Source: Onchidella celtica
Lineage: Eukaryota > Mollusca > Gastropoda > Systellommatophora > Onchidiidae
Length of the DNA stretch: 64,000 nt
NCBI GenBank assembly: GCA_963931925.1
Contig: OZ007579.1
Location: forward strand, 43,675,357-43,739,356
Direction: 5' to 3'
The translations under genes and the position numbers were made by a program. The notes below the pieces were generated by a model. It ran no database searches and was not told the DNA's origin. It saw only the letters and a program-made list of their open reading frames with translations. Of the stretch, positions 13,298 through 25,451 are shown piece after piece; the stretch's first letter is position 1, and each line of letters opens with the position of its first letter.

Positions 13298-13764
13298 TTA
13301 GTTACCAGTATCATTTTATAGGAACTGAACCTTTAAAACTGAATAATTGTTAATTAAGCAGTTCACATTAATACATTTTAATGGATGAACATTTTACAGA
13401 AAAAAGTATTCAAATTAGGAGTACAATGCTTTTAATGTATTGCAACATCAATTTATCTCCATATCAACATGTAAATTTTAATTCATATTATGCTTAATAT
13501 ACTCATAGTCATTACAGACAGGTATGATGCATGCAGGGTATGAAGGGCATAAAGAATATTTTTAAATAGCAACTATTTGAAATCCGTTTAAAACACATTA
13601 TCCATTCACAGGACTGATATCAGAGTAAGCTAATTTCTTGAGGTATTTCCAGATCTCTCCCCTATTTGTTTGGTTGAGGTTGCTCTCCTCCTTTTTAGCC
13701 AGTCCTCAACGTCCTGTTGAAGACAACATGTCTTAAACTAAAAAATATCACGAAATAATAAGTT

Positions 13765-14150
13765 ATTATTATCTCTGCCATCCTGAAAGATGAGAAAGAA
13801 AAAAGTGGCACTTTGATTCGCACAACCCAGAAACCACTGGCACTGATACAGCTGGAAGAGCAGGCCATGTCTGAACTGTTGGCACACTACAATGCTGGCA
13901 AAGATCCTGACCGTTACATCACCGTGGAGAGAGTTCACCAAGAGATGGCAGCACCACTCTGGCGGAGAGACAGGAAACCATCTGGGCCAGTCCACTAACA
14001 GGCTAAGCAGACTGAGAGAACCATTCATGGAAAATCATAAGCTGGCAAGATCAGAGGACACAGCTATCAAAACAGTGGTGGATATGGAATTACATGCGAA
14101 TTATTTACACACTGAAACAAGCCACTTCTCAGACAAGTCTCAGTCAATAT
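13765..14150 (+). pseudogene. Unrecognised coding-like fragment in two frames
   Basis: A frame open from about 13765 to 13998 reads like real protein: acidic and helical, containing LIRTTQKPLALIQLEEQAM and NAGKDPDRYITVERVHQEM. From about 13960 a second frame continues in the same style (NRLSRLREPFMENHKLARSE, then VVDMELHANYLHTE) until the SINE starts at 14155. The switch of frame looks like a single-base-type frameshift, so this is probably a broken gene or retro-copied fragment. No intron border is convincing. I do not recognise the protein; chance openness is not excluded. Confidence 0.35.
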
Positions 14151-14154
14151 TATT

Positions 14155-14563
14155 GGGGACAAGGTGGTCTAGAGGCAAGGTGCTCGCCTCTCATGCCAAG
14201 GGTCCCGGGTTCTAAACCCGGGCAGTGCAGGCATGTTGGAAATTGGATTTTTCTCATATTTTCAAGTCCCTGGTCCTATTGGGGGGTAGGATCGAGTACC
14301 TAGTCTTCTCGGATAAGGACGAAAAAATTCGGAGGGCCCGTGTGCATGTTGCGCACGTTAAAGATACCTTGGCAGTTGGAAATCGTAAAGAGCAGGCCGA
14401 AAGGCCGCTGCCCGGGCAAAATTGAAAATTGAAATTAATAGATTAAAATTTATCCACACCCCCCTCCCCCCCCCCCCCCCCGCCAGAACAAGAAATAATA
14501 AAACAAGTAAAGTGAGGTGTAAATGCCAAGGGCAGCGAACCTCCTAAAATAAAGACCTCAAAT
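14155..14563 (+). mobile_element. tRNA-derived SINE, copy A (about 410 bp)
   Basis: The head contains Pol III promoter-like boxes (GTGGTCTAGAGGCAAGG and GGGTTCTAAACCC), followed by a body with CTTCTCGGATAAGGACG and TTGCGCACGTTAAAGAT, a C tract near 14460-14481, and a tail ending GACCTCAAAT. The copy at 49266-49679 matches over the whole length including the tail, which sets both ends. The central part resembles conserved central domains of invertebrate SINEs, but I cannot name the family. The copy lies antisense at the 3' end of the R2-like LINE. Confidence 0.85.
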
Positions 14564-15850
14564 CAGAAGAGAGTACATTGTTGAACCGACAAATCCGCTT
14601 GCTCCTACTTCCACGGCGAATATGCTTGACTTCATTCCAGCAATCCTTAGATCCCTCAGAAGATCCTGGTATTTGGCCACTTTGTATTCATGCTGCTCCT
14701 CCATGTTTGTTTCATACCGGACCGTTAGCTCGATTAGGACGTATGTCTGAGCTTCCTTTGAGCTTAGTACAATGTCTGGTCTCATATCGGAGGGCCTTAC
14801 CAGCTCGGGATAGTCATTCCATCCTTCCAAGTCTGCTGCCACTTTCCTGTCACTGGCTTCGTCCAGTAACCCGGGTGCAGGGGAATGTATGTTGGTGCGG
14901 ACATTGATGGATGCCTGGATGAATGTCTTTGTTTTGGGTTTGTCAGACTTCTTCTTTGCCCTTTCTACTTCTGATGCAATGATCGTTGCCAGAATTTTGA
15001 GGACACGATTGTGTCGCCAGGTGTATCTTCCACAAGCTAATGCGACCTTGCACTCAGACAGAATGTGTTGCAATGTCTGTTTCCCACTGCACAGCGGACA
15101 TTCGCCGCTGGTCTCTTTGCTCCAGCGAGTGAGGTTTGTCTTTGTGGGAAGGACATCGCATGCAGCGCGAATACTGAACGCCAGCTTCATAGGCGCCATG
15201 TGCCAGATGTCGTTCCACGAATATGCTCTTTGCAAATCGCTCTCTCAGTTTGTCCCCTGACCTTGCCCTCCATGTTGCACTGCTTTGCGAACTCTTTTCT
15301 CGTCTTCCTCGCATCTGATCTCTTAAAGTACCATGTCTCGCTTTTCTTTGGGTCCTGCTGTAGACACCGGCGGATATGAATGTTCGCCCAATCCTCTTCT
15401 ATACGACTGAGTGGTTCCGATGATTTCCTTTATCTGCAGGGAGTGTTCTGCTGCTGCCACTGCTTCTCTCACTTTCTACTTTCGATCTGTTTTCAGTTCA
15501 GGTTCTGTGTTTCTTACCGCTTCATCTTGTGAACCCGTGAACATTAGATGAAGGCAGGCCTTCCCTACTTTGTATTCCTCATTCAGGGATATAAGTCATT
15601 TTACTAGCTTTGCTTGTTTGCATGCAAGTGTGACATCGGTTAAGCATGGAGGGAATCCGAGCCATTTCCTTGTGTAGCGATTTATCTTTGTCTTTAGCCC
15701 CTCCACAGTTGAGGGTGGAATCTCATAGACTAGCAGTGGCCATAGAAGTTTGGGGATAAGCTTGAACTGGAGAATCCATAGCTTGAACTTTCCTGGGAGG
15801 CCACACTTGTCGACTTTCCTCAGACCATTTCCCAGCATAATTATATCACC
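14558..15850 (-). pseudogene. R2-like non-LTR retrotransposon, 5'-truncated and broken
   Basis: Minus-strand fragments in order: an RT thumb-like block (15838-15596; GKFKLWILQFKLIPKLLWPL, then INRYTRKWLGFPPCL), a connecting stretch with stops and frame changes, and an open block 15235-14558 of 225 codons. That block carries a C-x2-C-x7-H-x4-C zinc knuckle (CPLC...HILSEC) and then RPDIVLSS with VLIELTVRYE about ten residues later, the layout of the PD-(D/E)xK restriction-like endonuclease of R2-type LINEs. The element's 5' end and RT catalytic core are missing. The last sense codon and the stop fall in the antisense SINE tail (14558-14563), so the natural C-terminus is probably lost. Confidence 0.7.
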
Positions 15851-18800
15851 TTCAACAGGGCACTATTTCAAATTCATATAGTATGGCTAAAGAAAAACAA
15901 AGAAACATAAAAAATCAAAAAATCAATTGCATCTGTTTGTTTTCACTGTTATTAATATGACGTTCTTCTTCGATTGGTGCTGCAAAAATTGAAAAAAAAA
16001 GGAACAAAAAAACCCCGTGAAGGCTTATGACGATGTTCAATATTCTTACAGAGAGGAAGACAGTTAGTCACCTTGCATAAAATAATAGTGGTTCAAGTAC
16101 TGAAGTTGTGTATTAAGCTGCCAAGTTAAATTTAGAAATTTTAAACAGTAATGCCAACAACTTACATTTGCTTCAGTTAGTGGACAGCAAAGTCACCCAC
16201 ATGGGCCTTGTTCATAGGCAATGTGAGGTTTTCACACCTGCAAGCACAATAAAACCATGCTAAGGATCTGGACTTTATTATGTAGCTGCTGACACTCTGT
16301 ATTTGAAGCATTTTCCTTGTTTCTGAAATGATAAAAGTGGCAGTAAGTACCAGTAACCAAAGTCACCCCATCTGAAAGCTGTGTTAAAGCTACAAAACTT
16401 GGCGAAACAAAGAACAAGTTATATTTTGCAACCCCCTTGTAAGGAACAAGTGCAACATAAAAATACAACACAAAAAGACCATTAAACAAACCATACTAGA
16501 AATTCAGAAAGAATTAAAATGGGAGAAAAGTTAAGTTTTTCCGATCATATCAAATCCATCGCCAGGTCAAACAAGAAACACATGAAACAAAAAAAAAACA
16601 AAAAACAAAATTGAAAAAACCCGAAAATGAATTAAAGAATGAAATGGCAAAGTGGTAATGTAGAAATAAGAAACAGCTTTTACTTATCTTTTCACTGTTG
16701 CCGGCTCCCGTCCTTCTTAATGTCAAAGACAATAACAAAAAGGTATCCTTTAAAGAAAGATCAAACCTGTTATCCCTGGGTCTGTAGCCATTTCCTTCTC
16801 AGGCCTTGTTCTGTTTATTTCATTTCGAGGAATAAGGAAGAAAGTCCTCCTGTGAAGGCCATCTTCCTTGCTCAAAGCAGAGCAGGCCCACCTTAGCATT
16901 GCCAATGTTAAGGCCCCCCCCCCCCTTTTAGCAGCTCTGTCCATGGCCTGGCCGAGGACGCCGGATTCCCCATCTGCAACCCCTTTGCCATGCTCTGAAC
17001 CAAATAATATACGCTGTACTTTCGTTACAGACATGAGAGTGAGGTCAGCAAGCGTGCTCTTGCCCTTATACCTAGATTTAATCTAGATCTACATTTTTCT
17101 CTAAAAGAAAAAAAAAACAGAATCTGGCTGCTCCAGTATCCAAAATCAGATTTTATTACTTTGTTTTCAATTTCAAAAAGAACAAAAAACCAAAAGGTTA
17201 TCTCAAAACCTAGATCTGCATCTTATGTACAAAGCTAAAACTAATACTGTCAGGAAGAACATAAATATTCGGCATAAATAAAACCTAAACTCATTCTAAT
17301 ATGAAGATCATTCACAGACTAAGACCTGCAAACTGGGGAATTTCCGATTTTATCATGACAAATTCTTAGGCACGGACGAGCTTGCGGGTAAACCCGATGC
17401 TGACTAGATCTAGAGCGATCGTGACAATGCGATCAGTATCGGATGGACAGATTTATGATAACTATAAATGCAAACTTACCCAACAGCTATCGAATCCAAA
17501 CTGAGGATTCAAAATGTTGTGGTGCGAAGTGTTTTCTCAGGGCACAAACGATGTGTTGGCCGTCTGCAGTCGAGAGCAACAAAATGCCGAAACATGAAAT
17601 CGTACGGTACTATGTGTCGGAAAAATAGCGGGTAGCGTGAATTCTTCAGACCAAAAATACTAAAAATTTTCTGTAAAACCGACCAATTTGTTTACACAAC
17701 GCAAAATCGTGCTTTTTTTCAATGTCCAGGTAAAAATTAGGTCTGAACTGCAAAAAACTACTAATTCCGTAGCAAATTTACAGATGTGAAAGTTCGGATC
17801 AACCAATTGCCCCCACCAGACAGGAAGTAAACAAAGGCAGATTACCATTACAACCGTCTGTTTGACAACAGTAAACGATTTTCTTTTTTCCCCGGCATTT
17901 TTCTTGCAAAAGAACCCATTTTTTGGGAGGTTGCAAACGATTTTCAATAAGCTATATGACTTTTCTTTGGGATACCATAAAACTGGGATGTTGTATGCAT
18001 CCGAAAAGTCACGAACGATCTCCTTAAAAAAAATAAAATAAAATCAGTAATTCGGACAACGGCAACTTAAAATGGTTGGCATGTTTATTTGGAACGAACA
18101 CAAACCAAAAACAGCCCAGAACAACATTTTGTCACACATATGTCCATTCTGCGGCAGCGCAAACTTCAGGTGACCTATTATGGCCACAAGCGTGAAACCT
18201 GCCTTATCTCTCTGTCTCTGTGTCTCTCTCTCCCTCTCTCTCATCATTATCATTTTGGTGTAAAATGAGAGGTTTGCAGGACCACATGATGAAACAAAAA
18301 AAATCATCTGTTTCTGCATTCCAGTTTTAGGCATGTTCCATTATAATAATTCTTTCCCTGACAGTGATCTGCGAAATAATGCATATGTGTAAACGTATCG
18401 GCATCGGTGCTGCTCTGAGAAAGCGGGGAGGGGGTCACTGTGAGTCCTAGCCAAAGGTAACTAAGGCCGGTCTAGTCTCATTGGCGTGATTATTAGGCTT
18501 AATGTCGTCACTTGGCTATGGATTCAATGAATTCAATTTATCACGGATCAGGATGCATCAGTGTGTTGCCACGGAGATTCTATGAAATGAGTGATAAGAG
18601 CCTGTAAATATAAAACTTGGAAGTCTGATGCTTTGTAGTTAACATCCTGCAACTATTACATGATGTTGGGTGCCTATGGTAACTGTCTTGCCGTGGACTC
18701 GCTGAAAATAATTGGAAAGCATTAGATGGTTGTTCATCAATTTCTCAAGGGATCTTGTCTGGATGGAATTTTGAGGTACGGAGGCTGACTACACAAGTTT

Positions 18801-20426
18801 GGCATGAAGCAATTAATGACTATGGAAACATCCCATCCATAATTGTGAAACCAAAACTTTCGAAATTTATATCGATACTACTAGTCTTAAGGACAGACTC
18901 ACTCTTCGAAGCCAAACCATGCAAATTGTCAAGATATTTTTATTTCTAGGTGACTGACTTATAGGTTGAAATATGGGGCTGGGGTGCGGGTTACGCAAAT
19001 TGAGCATCCAGCCGCCGATATAGTGTTTAAAGGAAGCATTATTTTATGCATCATAACTCAACTAAAAATTATAAATCTTGGTACAGTTACTGACCTAAGG
19101 GCAGTACGAACTTGCACTTGAACAAAATACAATTATAACATTCCGCAATGCTTGAGGTTCATTTTGAAATCTGCGGCTCAAATTTAAAGTAGATTTCTTG
19201 ATTGTTCTTCATACTCAGCGGGAGGGGGAAAAGAGCTGCATGTCTTTAAGAGTTATTATTTCAATGTGACAAATGCACTACGGATGTTTAATAACCAAAC
19301 AAGTTATTTACAATAATATTAGTGGAGTTTTCAAGCGTGGAACTGGAAGTATGTTAGTTACCAGAAGAACACAACTATTGGGAAATAAAAAACAAGGAAA
19401 ATGATAAAACCGTAATTATTTGTCAAGCTTCTATGTGGAACCTATTAATTCTGGAGTCCGTTTACTGCAGAAAAATGATTGTACAATGGTATTAAGAAGA
19501 CAGCGACTCGACTGCTTTCTGGCAGATTTTCATTACTTTGAAACCTGAGACCTACCTTAATTCAGGGAACTAGCTAGTATTCATGATATTGGCAGAGTGA
19601 AACTTTAAGAATCCGACATCCTGAAGCCAGTATTTATTGTTATTCAAAGAAACAATATCAAAATAAAATGAAAAAAAGAAATGTCTTGAATCTGGGACAT
19701 AGTGATAAGCAAGGTCACCGGAAAGAGCTGTCATAAAATGGGCACAAGGCATACCGGGGAAACTAATAGAGAATACCACCGAAGGGAACAGTTCCTCAAA
19801 AATAGGATCAGTGCAGCATGGGCACGGCCTCTTGAGAAAGAATCAAATTATAGGAGATCAAGACATTACCTGAAAAACTGCAGTCTTTTTTAGTCTGCTG
19901 GGCGAGATAATACGTGCTGTATCTAGAGAAAAGAATACAAAAGGACAGCATCATAATTATGTGTATTCGTAATTCCCGTGAAGTCCGTTTCGTCAATTTC
20001 ATTTGGTATTTCAACATGCATATTTTAATCTTTCCGTAATTCATAGCACTTATCAGACTTTTAAATACATCATCAAAATTGTGATGGATCATTATGCAGT
20101 GCTGTGTTTCCACTGTGGTGCTGCCAAATGACTAATTGAAAAGTACGGAGAATAGGAAGTTCTGCGACATTAGGGGGAACTAGCCCATAGAGAAACATTC
20201 ATAGATCTCTATATAGATTTAAAATCAACTTTAGCTCTTTCAAAGATGTCACATTCATGCCTTAGACAATACATGTATATTGATGCACGGACTTAAGTAA
20301 CAGACTCTGTGTTAAGAATCAGTTACACAAACTATCGATTTCAAGGGAAGCTCTGGTAGCTGAGTTCACAAGTTAAGAATATTCACATCACATCATTTAA
20401 AGAGTTTTCTTCTTGGAGCAGTCAGG
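15851..20426. other. Unassigned sequence
   Basis: About 4.6 kb with no supported gene. It holds a C run at 16915-16925 and a CT-rich tract at 18208-18242. Frames such as 16232-16489, 16750-17034 and 17660-17947 show no motif or exon border I would defend. Further exons of the minus-strand 21.6-25.5 kb gene may lie here but I could not identify them. Confidence 0.35.
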
Positions 20427-20531
20427 AGTTTGAGTTTGAGTTTGGGTTTCACGGGAACGATAACGGCCACTTTGCGCCTCTCACGGTCTATTTATGTACA
20501 TTTTCTTTATTTATATTTCGTATTCAGAGCT
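20427..20531 (-). repeat. Short dispersed repeat, family S1, copy 1
   Basis: On the minus strand it reads TCTGAATACGAAATATAAAT, then GTGGCCGTTATCGT, then AAACCCAAACTCAAACTC. Related copies lie at 41126-41223 and 47748-47846. It may be a small SINE or a SINE tail; no Pol III boxes were seen. Confidence 0.7.
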
Positions 20532-21568
20532 GTTAAGCTCAAAAGTTCAGCAGTCAGGAATATGAAGTAAACAATCTTTCTCAGTCTCTATCACTTTTCA
20601 GCCATACAGGTGGTCTGACAAACTATAACCATCATTTCAGGTAAAAAATATTGGCCACGATAGGTTTCCTGTTCAAGCATTCATTTATTGTTTAAATGGT
20701 CGGTTTTTGTTGATTACAAAAGCACCTGTAGACGACGAAAGACTAATATTTGGGGTCAAGATCTCATGGTAGGAACATAGGGAGTGGAAGGGATAATCTG
20801 AGAAACAGGGAAAAAGTGAGCTCAGGGATAAGTCATAATGGCTGTGGGGGGGGGGGCGCTTGGGGAGCATAGCGAGAGAATTATGAGAATGATGCTGAGG
20901 AACTGAAAATGAAATGTGGAATCAGAGTGAAAAAAAATGGAAAGACAAAAACAACAACAACAAAAAACAAAACAAAACCAAAACGACGCTTTCAGCCAAA
21001 TGGAATCAATGAGCTCAAAGTGCAGGGAGACAAATACGAATTAACAACAACAACAACAAACAAACTAAAATGTAAAGCAAAAGGAAGGAGGGAACGAATG
21101 GGAAGAAGCGCCGGATTATTTTAAAAAAAAACAAACAAACAATGCCAACAGTTATTACCATAGGAATAAACAATTCACACGAAGTAAACATTATAGAATT
21201 ACGGTCCTGCTTAAAAATTTGAAGTTTCCTTTCAGCATTTGAAGCGGAAGAATTGTACAATGACTTGGTTTGTTTCTTTTGTCTCAGCCATTTTGTGTGA
21301 GTTGTGTGTGTGTATAAGATGGCGGTAAACGACCACAGCATAATATCACAAATGACGTGGACATTTTTAATAAAAAGTTTTCTGTGAACTTTACAATAGA
21401 AAAAGGATAAAAGAAACACTTGTCCTTCTGAAACTGAAAGACATAAATTTGGTGACATCGATACATTCTCTATTCAGAAATTTCCAAGGCTGCTATAAAA
21501 AACAGTCTTTATATGGTATCATGAAAAGGAGAATATCTCGAATAGGTGGCTTTGAATTAAAGCATTAC

Positions 21569-21712
21569 TGAGGCAGGTCTGTGGAAATAATTGAACCGTC
21601 AGCAACTGTGTTCTCATCAGGGGACAACTCAAATGAGGATCCGCATTTCACAGTGACGTGTATTTTGATGTGAGTCCTACGCACAGTAAAGATGGCCATG
21701 AACGGTTGCATT
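21569..21712 (-). CDS. Internal exon, IgGFc-binding-like family (locus 2, exon type C)
   Basis: A 144-bp minus-strand block between an acceptor ending TTGTCCACAG and a GTAATG donor. It starts with one base and ends with two, so it joins the type B exon at 23359-23523 in frame. The peptide begins MQPFMAIFTVRRTHIKIHV, closely parallel to PYIAITATQDTKVQMTM of the type C exon at 63812-63973, and continues ELSPDENTVADGS. The alternating hydrophobic pattern suggests beta strands. Inferred: third part of the IgGFc-binding-like domain of a secreted protein. The following exon was not found. The GTAATG donor is weaker than GTAAGT, so the 3' border is the least certain part. Confidence 0.6.
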
Positions 21713-22037
21713 CTGTGGACAAGACCATCAATGCATATCTGTATCATGGCATGGTACATTGCACAGATCCCAAGAATAATTTATAGACTTAGAACAAAAT
21801 AAACTGGGCGTAAGTAAAGTCAAGCTCAATGATATAGTGCCTGCTGTAAGTGTAAGCACTTAAATACATTATTATTGTTAGAGAAACGAGAAGACAATTC
21901 TTTTGAATTTCCCGGTTGCTTCTCTTGGCCGTTTCTACATGTTCTCAAAGATACTAGAATTGATAAGATAAGACAGCTAGTGTTTTTAGCGTGCACAGAT
22001 TTCGCATCGCCACCTAGCGGCAAACAACAGTCGAACG

Positions 22038-22211
22038 ATGCCATCCTCTTGTTGGGCACCCAACTGTACAAACCCGTTACGTGCTGGTTCTGGCATAAAA
22101 ATGCATCTTTGCATAGACTGTGCACATATTCAGATGCCATCACTAAAGCAATTGGAGGTTTTTGCCCCACACGCTGCTTTTCAAAGCCGCGCGGCTCCCC
22201 TCAAACAACCG
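22038..22211 (+). pseudogene. THAP-like N-terminal fragment
   Basis: An ATG frame of 57 codons beginning MPSSCWAPNCTNPLRAGSG. The start with C-x4-C near the N-terminus matches how THAP zinc-finger domains begin (MP, then a C-x2-4-C pair, then a basic glycine-containing turn). The second half lacks the AVPTIF-like motif and the later cysteine/histidine pair, so at best it is a truncated or decayed domain, perhaps from a transposase or a retro-copied gene. It lies inside the intron between type B and C exons of the minus-strand gene, in opposite orientation. Confidence 0.3.
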
Positions 22212-23358
22212 TAACGCAGAAGTGAAAAGGGTCTATAGGCATTGATTGACATCACTTATTGTAGAATTATAACCTCAATCGCTGTGGGAAAACTGGCTAT
22301 TTTTTCTTTGTTTTTAATCCCAGTTGCACAGCCACAGTTTGGCATCATAAATTTATCATTAAATCTAGTATTCTTTTCATACTATGCACCATGCCCCCCC
22401 CCCCCCCCCCAAATCAGGACGCAAATTGTGCACACGTATTTTTTTGTTTGTTAGTAGTGCGAAGAAGATAGTGTCTCATCTTATCGTTTCTAGTCTCTTT
22501 GATGTTCTTCGAGATTAAGTGCTGTAAAGTTAGCTTGGAAATAATAGAACAAGAGGGTCATATGATATGTATACAAGGGCAGGCCTTTATTGACAAAGTT
22601 CTTTCCATGTTGCGTTCTCTTCTCCTTCATTCCAGTAATTCATGCTAGAGAAGGATACTTTTAAGAGACTTTGTAGGTGCAGTGCATTTGTTTTAGGTCA
22701 AGCATTTGTATGATGAAGTGTCTAGATGTCTAGAGACACGTTCATTATTTCACAAAGCAGGCTATTAAAACTATTTTGGGGCGCAGGCTAGCGGACTTAT
22801 GTGGCAAATTAATGGCCGTCATTGGTAACAGTTCGTGGTTTACGAAGGGTCCATGTTTTGCAAAGTTTGGGCCCATTGACCTGTATGCCTCTATCATCGC
22901 AATCTTCTGATAGTCTTTTTTTTTCAGTTTTTTTGGAGTGGGTGGACAGTAAATGTGACGAAGCCAAGAAGCATATAGATGTATAGGACCTGAGCTCTGT
23001 TGTTAAGTATTGCCACAGATATAAAATGTTGTGATGTTGAAAAACGTAAAAGATGCCTGTGAACAAATCTGATATTAAGGCATGGTGGTGGCTTGCTGCT
23101 GCTTCTGTTGTTATCACGGTTAAATTGTCACTTTTTTTTGTAATAAAGTGTTTATTCAGTATTGTTAGCTTCTTGCTTATTGTTTGTAGCAGTACGAAAT
23201 GTTCGCACTGCCTCAACCCGTTTCCTTTTCCACACGGGTTCGTTTATTTCGTATAATAATGTAGATAACGTCGACATCTAATATTTTCTAAAACTGCCGC
23301 CCATGTTAAGAACCCCCTCGTTAATGTGGACAGAATGTTTGCTATTTTGCAGACTTAC

Positions 23359-23523
23359 CGCATTGTTGAGACGACATAGGTCATGGCCCAGCTTTCCACT
23401 GGCAAAGCCACAAATATGTCTTGTAAAGTGTATAGTCCGTCCGAAGCTATCACAGAAACGAATAAGTTTCCATTGGGCGAGTTTATTCTGTAGGTTGGGA
23501 CACCTTTGGGATCGTTCCTGAAG
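23359..23523 (-). CDS. Internal exon, IgGFc-binding-like family (locus 2, exon type B)
   Basis: A minus-strand exon of exactly 165 bp between an acceptor ending AATCTGTCAG and a GTAAGT donor. It starts with one base and ends with two, matching the upstream type A exon (25226-25451) and the downstream type C exon. The peptide contains PTYRINSPNGNLFVSVIASD and then IFVALPVESWAMTYVVST. The plus-strand exon at 60600-60764 has the same length and phases and the parallel SFLVLPFEALVVKYIVTM. Known of the family: IgGFc-binding-type domains carry a stretch where a hydrophobic strand and an LP motif precede a YxV strand. The name rests on this pattern, not on a database search. Chance frames would not share exact length, phases and motif at two loci. 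Confidence 0.65.
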
Positions 23524-24062
23524 CTGACAGATTGTTATTATTGTCATCATCATCCACAACAGTTGTCTACCACCATTACATTCAGCATTATGATGTAATA
23601 ATAAAGTAACATCGGAATGGATAGAGGATTATAGAGTAAAAAGTCCTCGTAAGTCTGCCTAAGAGATTCTAGGCCGGGTGGGGGGGGGGGCGGGGGGGGA
23701 GAGGTAATTTTTGTTATTTCTTTATAGACAAGGAGCTGGTGACTTTGAATGGAACAGTACCGAACACAAAAATGTAGACTAATACAGCATCCCTGACGTG
23801 TAATTTTTTGTTTTATTTATTGAACATGAAAGCCTTAGTAAGACTGAATTACAGAGAAAGTGGAAATGCTGTAAAGTGGAATCGAACACATGCAAGTCAT
23901 TGCTTGCCATACAAAGCAGTGAAATTTCATCCCACACTGCAGATCTTATGTGTATTTGATACATTAATGTACCCTCGTCACCTGGTGGTCCCAGGCGACC
24001 CATTGGATCGAATTAGATGTCTTCCGGTACTCCCTTACAAGATAAAGTCTACATTAGTATGA

Positions 24063-24435
24063 AGGTGGCTTCCTTTAGGCGTTGAAAACTTTCCCGGCAG
24101 TTACATTTTCTGCCCGGATGGCCAGCACGTGTTGGGGATATTGAATGCTAAGGACATGAAAAATGAATTCATGTCAGGTCTTTTGTACACGAGCCAAATT
24201 GGGCTGAAGTTGGACGAGCTTCCTTTAACATTCTGGTCCTTGCCGTCATATTTCCAAACGGCAGTTTTCTATAAAATGTAAAAAAACTGCAAGCATTCTT
24301 GCCCTGGTATAAATGGGGTCATAATTATGCCACGTTTGGGGTTTGGACTGTCAAGAATAAAACTGGTGAGCTGCTTTTTCCGGAAGGCACTGTGTTTTTT
24401 GGTCTACATCGTGCTATAACTATTGTTGTTGTGCA
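24063..24435 (+). pseudogene. Broken fragment resembling the C-terminal part of the IgGFc-like family
   Basis: A frame open from 24063 to 24281 reads WLPLGVENFPGSYIFCPDG, then HVLGILNAKD, then GLKLDELPLTFWSLPSYFQ. A second frame from 24275 to about 24435 continues with LPWYKWGHNYATFGVWTV and FPEGTVFFGLHRA. The frame switch falls at a run of seven A, so one indel would explain it. The order (LP start, hydrophobic strands, an L-D-x-x-P-L turn, then a YxxG-type segment) recalls later parts of IgGFc-binding-like proteins, a weak similarity. It lies inside an intron of the minus-strand gene in opposite orientation, so it would be a relic of another paralogue. Confidence 0.35.
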
Positions 24436-25225
24436 GGTTCCAGCAGTAGGGTTTTTTATTTTTTTTAGTATGTTTTGGTTTGCATGCTCAGAGCGGCTTT
24501 GAGCCATTCTCATGAAATACGAGTTTTTCTTGGAGAGAGACAGTAATAAAAGTATATCCGCAGTTCACCATCAGTTCAAACATCTGTCAAACCCATTGAG
24601 ATGACAGAACCGGGTTTTAGGAGTAAAACACTGACATATTATTTTCTTTCCTTGGTTTGCTACATCTGTGGGGCCTTCTTTGGCACAGCTAATTAATCCA
24701 TCAGGTTTAACTACAATTTATATGTACGGGAATAGAAAACGTCAGGTCGCCGTGTTTAACAATATTTGTGCACTTACTGGAGCGAAACTGACCATGTTTT
24801 TTGTTGTTGAAACATTGTTTCCATTTGCCACGATAAATGTATGTTTTTTTAACAAACTCTTACATTGTATGAAATCAGGAAGCACCACAAAGCTTTGAAA
24901 AAGTCGACAAGAGGCTACCAGGCTCAACAGAAATGCTCTGTAGTAGAAAAAGACAGTTTTGAACGAAAGAATCGATGTACATCCAAGTCAGTACTCGAAC
25001 AGCGATTCGTACGTCCTGATTTGAGAAACTAGAAGCATGGTAAAACCGTGCGTGAGTTAACTGAGTCAACCTCTCCTGTCGCCTTAATTATCACAATTTT
25101 TCAGTAGCTGAAAAATACTTAAGATGTATCTGTAAATAACACTCACTCTTTTGACTCTGATCCTGGCTATACAGGTAAATAGTTGAGTGAAAGAATCGTC
25201 AGTGTAATTAATCTCTGTTACTTAC

Positions 25226-25451
25226 AACTGGATATTGTTGATGAAATATCTCACAGGCTCTCCCTCTTGCAAGATCCACTCTTGCAAGACTGAGAGAGCA
25301 CTTACTCGGCTTCTGTAGAGTGAAAGATTCACATGTAATGGATATGACTGAACCGAGGCCACATATACATATCCACTCAGGAGTCTTTCAGGGAAGGTCG
25401 TATTGTATGGGAAACAGAACACAAACTCCTTGCCTTGGTTACTAGAGTGAC
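25226..25451 (-). CDS. Internal exon, IgGFc-binding-like family (locus 2, exon type A)
   Basis: A 226-bp minus-strand exon between an acceptor ending ATATCCACAG and a GTAAGT donor at 25225. It begins with two bases (phase 1 intron) and ends with two (phase 2), like the type A exon at 58536. The peptide reads HSSNQGKEFVFCFPYNTTFP, then SGYVYVASVQSYPLHVNLSL. Its first 14 residues align without gaps with the start of the 58.5-kb exon (glycine or arginine, then FxF and a proline). Several NxT/S sites and the strand-like pattern suit an extracellular protein. Joined to exons at 23359 and 21569 it makes a continuous reading frame. No signal-peptide exon was found upstream (above 25451). Confidence 0.65.

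Noticed and set aside
14160..14232. tRNA gene
   Set aside because: The Pol III boxes belong to the SINE head, repeated in copies at 31575 and 49670. No folded tRNA with an intact anticodon arm was convincing.
21015..21458. 147-codon minus-strand ORF
   Set aside because: No motif or conserved segment, and it runs through A-rich and CAA-repeat sequence. It could hide the next exon of the minus-strand gene, but nothing identifies one.
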